From the NCBI GenBank assembly GCA_949740695.1, contig CATJIY010000194.1, positions 1 to 8,899 of the forward strand: DNA of 8,899 bases, given 5' to 3'. The notes beneath the pieces are model-generated. The model worked only from the letters and a program-made list of their open reading frames with translations, was not told the DNA's origin and searched no databases. Shown here one piece after another: positions 7,168-8,899 of this stretch (position 1 is the stretch's first letter; every line of letters starts with the position of its first letter). The translations under genes and the position numbers were made by a program. Source of the DNA: an uncultured Eubacteriales bacterium. GTDB taxonomy: Bacteria > Bacillota > Clostridia > Oscillospirales > Butyricicoccaceae.

Positions 7168-7198
7168 TATATACACCATAGAGGCCGCTCCAAGTCAA
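7168..7198 (-). promoter_or_regulatory. Candidate promoter of the MATE gene
   Basis: On the minus strand a -35 box TTGACT (7198-7193) is followed after 17 bases by TGTATA (7175-7170), preceded by TGG as an extended -10. TATATA at 7173-7168 with a 19-base spacer is the alternative. Transcription would begin near 7163, giving a leader of about 130 bases. An 11-base inverted repeat ATATC-T-GATAT (7149-7159) lies just downstream of the start point and could be an operator, though its arms are short and AT-rich. Confidence 0.5.
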
Positions 7199-7282
7199 GA
7201 GCGAAACGGATATTCCAGCTGAAAAAGACTTCTTGCCAAAAAAACAGATGAGGGGCTTTCTGATCGTTCTGGAAACGACATT

Positions 7283-7315
7283 ACACGCCTCTTGCGCTTC
7301 TTGCAAGAGGCGTGT
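7283..7315 (-). terminator. Strong hairpin after the original mrp 3' end (probable terminator without U tract)
   Basis: A perfect 13-bp stem, ACACGCCTCTTGC (7283-7295) with GCAAGAGGCGTGT (7303-7315) and a 7-base loop. It begins 21 bases after the stop of the displaced mrp tail (7337-7339) in the minus-strand direction. The tract after the stem in that direction (AATGTCG) is not U-rich, so intrinsic termination may be weak. A T7 run (plus-strand A run 7240-7246) preceded by a 4-bp CAGA/TCTG stem follows about 40 bases later. The hairpin may instead protect the mRNA 3' end. Confidence 0.5.
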
Positions 7316-7336
7316 TTGCGTATTCAGCGGGCAGAA

Positions 7337-7394
7337 TTAGCCGTTTACAATACCGTTCAGCAAATCATCTAAAAACGGCGCGTGGATATTCTCC
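7337..7394 (-). pseudogene. Displaced original 3' end of mrp
   Basis: Read on the minus strand this encodes ENIHAPFLDDLLNGIVNG-stop (TAA at 7339-7337), nearly the same as the C-terminus of the intact mrp gene, ENIHAPFLDDLLNGLLNG-stop. The first 42 bases are identical to mrp 7594-7553; the last codons differ in DNA but not in protein character. There is no start codon or ribosome binding site. The simplest reading is that this was the native end of mrp, now cut off from the gene body by an insertion that carried its own version of the end. The hairpin at 7283-7315 then is the native terminator region. Confidence 0.65.
7353..7394. repeat. 42-bp direct repeat, distal copy
   Basis: Identical over 42 bases to 7553-7594, with an offset of exactly 200. 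The match ends sharply at both sides (7352 A against 7552 T; 7395 C against 7595 A). Inside it CCGTT and AACGG (7353-7357 and 7374-7378) form a 5-bp inverted repeat around 16 bases, a layout compatible with a recombinase core site but not diagnostic. Confidence 0.95.
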
Positions 7395-7518
7395 CCACAA
7401 AATCGGGGATTTTGCGGGGTCCCGACAATCCAATAGATTTCCGGCCAATAAATCGCCGGAAATCAGGACGGCGCAAGCGCCGCGGCCTAACGGCCGTTGT
7501 GAAGCATATCCAGCGGGA
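7393..7518 (-). ncRNA. Compact structured RNA-like element of unknown class
   Basis: Nested inverted repeats fill this stretch. Outer helix TCCCG (7420-7424) pairs with CGGGA (7514-7518). Inside it ACAA (7425-7428) pairs with TTGT (7497-7500), leaving 7501-7513 as a bulge. The interior holds three abutting hairpins: 7429-7468 (TCC/GGA, an internal loop, then 10 bp GATTTCCGGC/GCCGGAAATC), 7469-7482 (CGGCG/CGCCG) and 7483-7496 (CGGCC/GGCCG). No junction base is left unpaired. A further 12-bp hairpin, 7393-7404 with 7408-7419, abuts the outer helix. The minus strand is the likelier RNA: the one irregular pair in the last hairpin is G-U there but A-C on plus, and the two small loops read CUUG closed by G-C, a known stable tetraloop, and GUUA. 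It would be cotranscribed with mrp. No known ribozyme, riboswitch or sRNA family is recognised; a DNA-level role is possible. Confidence 0.45.
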
Positions 7519-7552
7519 TGATCGATGCCCTTTTACTCAACCATTCAACAAT
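7395..7552. mobile_element. Putative minimal insertion at the mrp 3' end (158 bp between 42-bp repeats)
   Basis: The segment lies between two identical 42-bp copies of the mrp 3' coding end. The proximal side supplies a replacement tail (codons for LLNG and a TGA stop at 7537-7539) that keeps Mrp intact, while the old tail (IVNG, TAA) is pushed 200 bases away. This arrangement is typical of site-specific integrative elements that enter the 3' end of a gene and restore it. It is far too small to encode an integrase and has no open frame of note; its content is mostly the structured region. It may be a non-autonomous element, the relic of a larger one after internal deletion, or, less likely, an assembly join between strain variants at a shared 42-mer. 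Confidence 0.5.
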
Positions 7553-8364
7553 CCGTTCAGCAAATCATCTAAAAACGGCGCGTGGATATTCTCCACTTGC
7601 CCGTTATCCACTGCTTGGGTGATGGCCGAGTCAATGGGAATCCGGGCCAGAAATGGGATGCCATACTGCTTTGCAATCTCTTCCGCCCGGCTTTTGCCGA
7701 AAAGCTCATGACGCTTGCCGCAGTCAGGACACTGGAAGTAGGACATATTTTCCACCATGCCTACCACCGGCACCTCCATCAGCTTAGCCATTTTCACCGC
7801 TTTTTCTACAATCATCCCCACCAGCTCCTGAGGCGTAGATACAATGATGACTCCCTGAATCGGCAAAGACTGAAAAACGGTCAGAGGCACGTCGCCAGTA
7901 CCGGGAGGCATATCTACATACATATAGTCCACATCCTCCCAAAGCACTTCACTCCAGAACTGTTTCACCGCCCCGGCAATTACCGGTCCCCGCCAAACCA
8001 CCGGGTCGGACTCGTTCTCCAGCAGCAGATTAACGCTCATCAACTGAACGCCGCTTTTGCTCGCTGCCGGAATAATGCCGCCGTCACATCCCTGGGCCCG
8101 GCCATGAACGCCAAAGGATTGGGGAATAGAAGGGCCGGTGACGTCGGCATCCAAAACAGCAGTAGCATACCCCCGCAGCTGGGTCTGAGCCGCCAAAAGA
8201 GAGGTAACCAGGGACTTTCCTACCCCGCCCTTACCGCTGACCACCGCATAGACCTTCTTTACTGAAGCGCCCGCAGCCAAAGGCGCCTGCAAATCTTGGG
8301 GAGCCTGCCGGCTTGCGCATGCCTCCCCGCAAGTAGAACAATCATGCGTACAATTTTCGCTCAT
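7537..8364 (-). CDS. mrp: Mrp/ApbC (NBP35-like) iron-sulfur cluster carrier ATPase
   Basis: P-loop ATPase of the Mrp/NBP35 family that binds and transfers Fe-S clusters to apoproteins in the cytosol; 275 residues. The N-terminus has a cysteine cluster, C5, C9, C12 and C16, usual in clostridial Mrp proteins. The deviant Walker A is SGKGGVGKS at 43-51. DADVTGPSIPQ (72-82) and the DMPPGTGD block (151-158) are family signatures. The C212-P-D-C215 pair (CPxC) is the bridging cluster ligand at the dimer interface. The start is ATG 8364, with AAAGGAG nine bases upstream (8374-8380). The last five codons after the 42-bp repeat (GLLNG, TGA) appear to come from the inserted element rather than the ancestral gene, yet the protein is complete. 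It is transcribed toward the MATE gene but separated from it by the element, a hairpin and a separate promoter. Confidence 0.95.
   Translation of the reverse strand: MSENCTHDCSTCGEACASRQAPQDLQAPLAAGASVKKVYAVVSGKGGVGKSLVTSLLAAQTQLRGYATAVLDADVTGPSIPQSFGVHGRAQGCDGGIIPAASKSGVQLMSVNLLLENESDPVVWRGPVIAGAVKQFWSEVLWEDVDYMYVDMPPGTGDVPLTVFQSLPIQGVIIVSTPQELVGMIVEKAVKMAKLMEVPVVGMVENMSYFQCPDCGKRHELFGKSRAEEIAKQYGIPFLARIPIDSAITQAVDNGQVENIHAPFLDDLLNGLLNG
7553..7594. repeat. 42-bp direct repeat, proximal copy inside mrp
   Basis: The copy within the intact mrp gene, coding on the minus strand for ENIHAPFLDDLLN and the first base pairs of the next Gly codon. It is identical to 7353-7394. Confidence 0.95.
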
Positions 8365-8389
8365 TTATTTTCGCTCCTTTATTGTTTTC

Positions 8390-8423
8390 CCGCCAAAGCC
8401 CTTCAAAAAATGAAAGGAGGCGG
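8390..8423 (-). promoter_or_regulatory. Extended hairpin in the mrp 5' leader
   Basis: In the minus-strand transcript CCGCC/GGCGG (8423-8419 with 8394-8390) encloses a small internal loop and a 7-bp stem CCUUUCA/UGAAGGG (8417-8411 with 8405-8399) with a U5 loop. One pair is U-G on this strand and would be A-C on the other, which favours a role in the mrp mRNA. It ends nine bases before the ribosome binding site (8374-8380) and is not followed by a U run, so it is not a terminator; mRNA protection or translational control is possible. Confidence 0.4.
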
Positions 8424-8443
8424 CCGTAGATCGTTTCCTGAAT

Positions 8444-8452
8444 AGTATATCA
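8444..8452 (-). promoter_or_regulatory. Candidate extended -10 promoter of mrp
   Basis: The minus strand reads TG-A-TATACT (8452-8444), an extended -10 box with five of six consensus bases. No good -35 lies at 17 bases; the TTGACA at 8485-8480 is 30 bases away and too far. Transcription would start near 8437, giving a leader of about 73 bases. The rest of the divergent intergenic region, 8486-8600, is AT-rich and shows no gene or repeat I can support. Confidence 0.5.
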
Positions 8453-8603
8453 CATTTTTAGGCCTAGGGCCAGTCCTTGTGTCAAAAAGCTTGGGCTCGC
8501 GATTTTTGCAGCTTGAAGCGTCTTATTAAACAAAAAACTTAAAAAAGAGGGTTTTTCCATACATTTTCACAATGAGATACGCCTGGCAAAACTGTCTCGC
8601 CCC

Positions 8604-8632
8604 TTTACTTTCTCTTTGGAACATGGTATGCT
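8604..8632 (+). promoter_or_regulatory. Candidate promoter of the cysteine-rich small-domain gene
   Basis: TTTACT (8604-8609), a 17-base spacer, then TATGCT (8627-8632) preceded by TGG, an extended -10. The start would be near 8639, where a 5-bp hairpin GCCGG-TATT-CCGGC (8639-8652) sits at the 5' end of the transcript, just ahead of the ribosome binding site. Confidence 0.5.
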
Positions 8633-8670
8633 GTAATTGCCGGTATTCCGGCTGGAAGGAGTGATTCAGC

Positions 8671-8899
8671 ATGAGTGAGAAACCTTATTGGGACGGAAAA
8701 AATTACGCCTTTTTCCGCCACGACAAATGCGAATATTTCCCCTGCCACAAGGTATCCAATCCGGAAAAGTTTAACTGCCTGTTCTGCTATTGTCCTTTGT
8801 ACGCGTTGGGGGATCAATGCGGCGGCAACTTCCAATATACCGATACCGGAGTGAAAGATTGCAGCCAGTGCCAGTTGCCCCATCGACCGGAAAATTACG
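8671..8899 (+). CDS. Cysteine-rich small domain protein (3' end outside window)
   Basis: The frame is open from ATG 8671 to the right edge, 76 codons, with AAGGAG at 8656-8661, nine bases upstream. The protein matches the 'cysteine-rich small domain' family (Pfam zf-like, PF04071) as I remember it: HDKCEYFPCHK at residues 17-27, FNCLFCYCPLYALGDQCGG at about 34-52, and GVKDCSQCQLPHRPENY at the end of the visible part. Eight cysteines and several histidines suggest a metal or Fe-S site; the family is probably metal-binding but has no established function. The family domain is nearly complete by PHRPENY, so few residues should be missing unless another domain follows. It is transcribed divergently from mrp. 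Confidence 0.88.
   Translation, partial: MSEKPYWDGKNYAFFRHDKCEYFPCHKVSNPEKFNCLFCYCPLYALGDQCGGNFQYTDTGVKDCSQCQLPHRPENY

Noticed and set aside
7035..7193. A longer MATE protein starting at 7193
   Set aside because: The extra 53 codons have no MATE character and overlap a promoter and leader; ATG 7034 has a ribosome binding site and begins the conserved sequence.
7515..7534. Plus-strand terminator GGGAT...ATGCCC followed by TTTT inside the insertion
   Set aside because: The stem is short with a bulged G and competes with the better outer helix; no plus-strand gene precedes it.
7395..7552. Group I or group II intron, or tRNA-like element
   Set aside because: Too short for either intron class, with no recognisable domain V or P7-like core, and the arms do not match tRNA lengths or conserved bases.
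7353..7594. CRISPR array
   Set aside because: Only two repeat units of 42 bp with a 158-base spacer full of inverted repeats, and the repeat is mrp coding sequence; no cas genes.
7312..7711. Plus-strand open frames across the repeat region
   Set aside because: They run through hairpins and the mrp shadow, have no ribosome binding site, and show no protein-like pattern.
7582..8265. Long plus-strand open frame opposite mrp
   Set aside because: It is the shadow of mrp, rich in His and Arg with no recognisable domain.
8480..8485. TTGACA as the -35 box of mrp
   Set aside because: It lies 30 bases from the TATACT box, far beyond a functional spacer.
8605..8883. Minus-strand open frame near the right edge
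   Set aside because: It is the shadow of the cysteine-rich small-domain gene, whose reading matches a known family.

Overview
The window looks like chromosomal DNA of a moderately GC-rich anaerobic Firmicute (class Clostridia, probably Oscillospirales-like). The evidence is strong AGGAGG-type ribosome binding sites, short gene overlaps, an Mrp protein with the clostridial N-terminal CxxxCxxCxxxC cluster, a clostridial-type MATE exporter and a 'cysteine-rich small domain' protein. The taxon is an inference from gene style, not a match to a named genome.

Layout. Bases 1-5465 hold six tightly packed plus-strand genes that read as one operon: glycerate kinase (5' end outside the window), a RimJ/RimL-type GNAT, a second GNAT, a beta-lactamase-family serine hydrolase, anhydro-N-acetylmuramic acid kinase (anmK), and a fusion of an AAC(6')-I-like GNAT domain with a P-loop kinase domain. 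A perfect hairpin terminator with T runs on both sides (5471-5497) closes this operon and can also serve the convergent minus-strand gene. Bases 5655-7034 encode a MATE-family efflux protein on the minus strand, with its own promoter and a repeat-rich leader. Bases 7537-8364 encode Mrp/ApbC, an Fe-S carrier ATPase, also on the minus strand. From 8671 a plus-strand cysteine-rich small-domain gene runs off the right edge, with its promoter divergent from that of mrp.

The most unusual part is 7337-7594. The last 42 bases before divergence at the mrp 3' end occur twice, exactly 200 bases apart. Both copies continue into a different nucleotide tail that still ends the protein in nearly the same way (NGLLNG-stop and NGIVNG-stop). 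The 158 bases between them are almost wholly taken up by nested inverted repeats. These include a four-way junction whose four helices abut without a single unpaired junction base, flanked by a further 12-bp hairpin. This has the layout of a very small element inserted into the 3' end of mrp that carries a replacement C-terminus, as integrative elements do. No recombinase is encoded, and I do not recognise the RNA or DNA structure.

How the genes may work together: AnmK and the serine hydrolase point to cell-wall sugar recycling, glycerate kinase to small-acid salvage, and the GNATs and the GNAT-kinase fusion to modification of small molecules or proteins, possibly including aminoglycoside-like compounds. 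The MATE pump and Mrp are separate units.
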